A DNA stretch of 64,000 bases from JAIQFL01 sp035501495 (lineage in GTDB: Bacteria; Acidobacteriota; Terriglobia; Bryobacterales; Bryobacteraceae): the NCBI GenBank assembly GCA_035501495.1, contig DATJWB010000218.1, forward strand, positions 1 to 64,000. The letters are read 5' to 3'. Below the pieces are notes generated by a model. That model did no database searches. It worked only from the letters and a program-made list of their open reading frames with translations, and was not told the DNA's origin. The number at the start of each line of letters is the position of its first letter. Within the stretch, counting starts at the first letter, position 1. Shown here one piece after another: positions 62,836 to 64,000 of the stretch. Position numbers and translations under genes: made by a program.

Positions 62836-64000
62836 CTACTGTACCTCGCCCTGGCTGGCGCCAAAATCGATCCGCGCGCCGCTGGCCAGCCTCACGCTCT
62901 TTCCGGCTGGCACCTCGCGCAATTCACCGCCAGGCAAAGTGACTTTCCACGAGGTCGTCGAGAGATTCTGAAGGCCCAGCATGGTGGGGTCTTTGGGATT
63001 GTGGTTGACCAGCCCGATGACACCATCGCTCGAGGCAGCGGCCAGCCCGGAGATTTCGCCAGCCTGGATGCGGCTTCCTTCCCGCAGCGTCAGCGTGCGG
63101 AGGCCCACCAGCAGCTTGAAAACAGCGCCGCCGGCGGCCGGCTGCACGGGCGGGTTGGGCTGAACCGGCGTGACCGGGGCCACCTGGGGCTGTGCGGCCG
63201 GCTGCGGCCGGATTGGCGGAGGAGCCGGCGACGGAGGCGGTGGCGCGGCCTGCGGCTTGGGCGGTGGTGGAGGTACGTACGGCCGGGGCATCGGCGGCGG
63301 CGCCGCGTTGGCCGCCGCGCGATTGGCCAGCGGAGGCTCGGGCGCGAGCGGGCCGGTCACCACCGTCGCGAAATTCTGTTGGCGCGTGGGTGAGATTTCG
63401 CGGGCCTTCAGCACTCCGGCAATCAGGAGCGCGTAGAACACCACGCCGAGCACGAGCTGCACCACGATTCCGCCATTCGCAAACGAATCCCACAATCCGT
63501 GCATTACGGCAGCGCAGCCGTAGCCGATGAAGACCAGCTTGACAGCGTGCTTCGGTTTCATGGCGGCCAGCCCGACGAAGTATCCGAAGTAGCCGCTGTA
63601 TGCCAGGTGGCCTTTGAAGGCCCACAGGATGCGGACGATCACCAGTTCCAGTCCCGCGGTCTGGCCCGCCTGTTTCACGGCGTTGCTGGCGTACTGCCCC
63701 AGCGTCTCTACGAACACGAACCCCAACGCGGAGGCCATGGCGAAAAGGATCCCGTCGAGCGGCTCGGTGACGCTCAACTTGCCGAGCTTTCTCCCCAATG
63801 ACCAGAAGAGCAGGACCGGCAGGATCTTGGTCAACTCCTCCGCGCCTCCGGTACTCACGATGCGCAGGAGCAGTAACTGCGGCAGGTTGTCCGGCTCGGT
63901 TCCTTTGGGGTTGCCGGTGAGGCTGTAGAAGAGAAGATAGATCAGTTCCCACAGTGGGCTGATCATCACGATCATGGTGAGGAGAGCGGCGCCGGCGAGC
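62836..64000 (-). CDS. PrsW-type membrane protease with Pro-rich linker and FHA-like domain (5' end outside window)
   Basis: At least 379 residues. The frame stays hydrophobic upstream of ATG 63975 (LAGAALLT), so the true start is beyond the edge. Counting from 63975, PrsW motifs are Glu46, Glu47 and Lys50 in AEELTKILPV, Glu90 in GFVFVETLGQ, His123 in FKGHLAYSGYF and His159/Asp163 in VMHGLWDSF. These are the hallmark of glutamic intramembrane proteases that cut anti-sigma factors. After a Pro-rich linker (about 200-285), residues 285-375 look FHA-like (GLRTLTLREGSRIQAGEISG, LGLQNLSTTSWKVTLPGG, IDFGASQGEV). First visible gene of the four-gene operon. Confidence 0.8.
   Translation of the reverse strand, partial: LAGAALLTMIVMISPLWELIYLLFYSLTGNPKGTEPDNLPQLLLLRIVSTGGAEELTKILPVLLFWSLGRKLGKLSVTEPLDGILFAMASALGFVFVETLGQYASNAVKQAGQTAGLELVIVRILWAFKGHLAYSGYFGYFVGLAAMKPKHAVKLVFIGYGCAAVMHGLWDSFANGGIVVQLVLGVVFYALLIAGVLKAREISPTRQQNFATVVTGPLAPEPPLANRAAANAAPPPMPRPYVPPPPPKPQAAPPPPSPAPPPIRPQPAAQPQVAPVTPVQPNPPVQPAAGGAVFKLLVGLRTLTLREGSRIQAGEISGLAAASSDGVIGLVNHNPKDPTMLGLQNLSTTSWKVTLPGGELREVPAGKSVRLASGARIDFGASQGEVQ

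Overview
The window is GC-rich, densely packed bacterial DNA with the gene content of an acidobacterium, most likely of the Solibacter/Bryobacter type. The taxonomic hints are propeller-type histidine kinases, MacB/FtsX-like permeases of the acidobacterial kind, DUF1501 and DUF1549/DUF1553 secreted proteins, BlaI/M56-TonB pairs, many Tat-exported enzymes, and short coiled-coil orphan genes. This assignment is inferred from gene content only; no rRNA, tRNA or other marker is visible.

Layout. 1-4.8 kb: two propeller histidine kinases (one frameshifted and cut by the window edge) and a graveyard of relics (protein kinase, propeller-kinase tail, TIR-like domain). 4.8-14.5 kb: an MFS transporter, a small membrane protein, a secreted DUF1501/DUF1549 pair, small coiled-coil genes and a FecR-domain protein with a clear terminator. 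14.8-20.4 kb: quinohemoprotein amine dehydrogenase genes in the order qhpA-qhpD-qhpC-qhpB-qhpE (catalytic subunits, radical SAM maturase, leader protease). 20.4-24.6 kb: a pseudopilin-like protein, then BlaI, a TonB protein and an M56-TonB sensor, with a palindromic operator on the blaI start codon. 24.6-30.5 kb: an exported PLP aminotransferase, UppS, a wHTH regulator plus membrane partner, an ABC-type permease and a His-rich secreted peptide. 30.7-36.6 kb: FkbH-like/carrier protein, two glycosyltransferases (the second fused to a thioesterase) and a phosphopantetheinyl transferase, a compact assembly-line-like locus without NRPS or PKS modules. 36.6-40.5 kb: a lipase, an ECF sigma factor with an anti-sigma-like/VOC fusion, and a STAS protein. 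40.6-47 kb: galactoside utilisation (GH35, GH2, galT), a prenyltransferase-like toroid protein and a YCII protein. 47-54.3 kb: an FAD monooxygenase, an IS21-type remnant, and a TPR protein with a Ser/Thr kinase. 54.5-59.6 kb: three exported sugar-acid type enzymes and a dynamin-like GTPase. 59.5-64 kb: a signalling operon of a PrsW-type protease with an FHA-like tail, a proline-repeat membrane protein, a VWA protein and a PP2C phosphatase.

Two features run through the whole window. First, a dispersed intergenic repeat family occurs at least six times, inside operons and at gene ends, and has apparently rewritten the C-terminus of the PP2C gene. Second, several genes have a TANNNT-like -10 box a few bases before the start codon and no ribosome binding site, which suggests leaderless mRNAs. 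The most unusual locus is the FkbH/carrier, glycosyltransferase, glycosyltransferase-thioesterase and Sfp-type transferase cluster at 30.7-36.6 kb.
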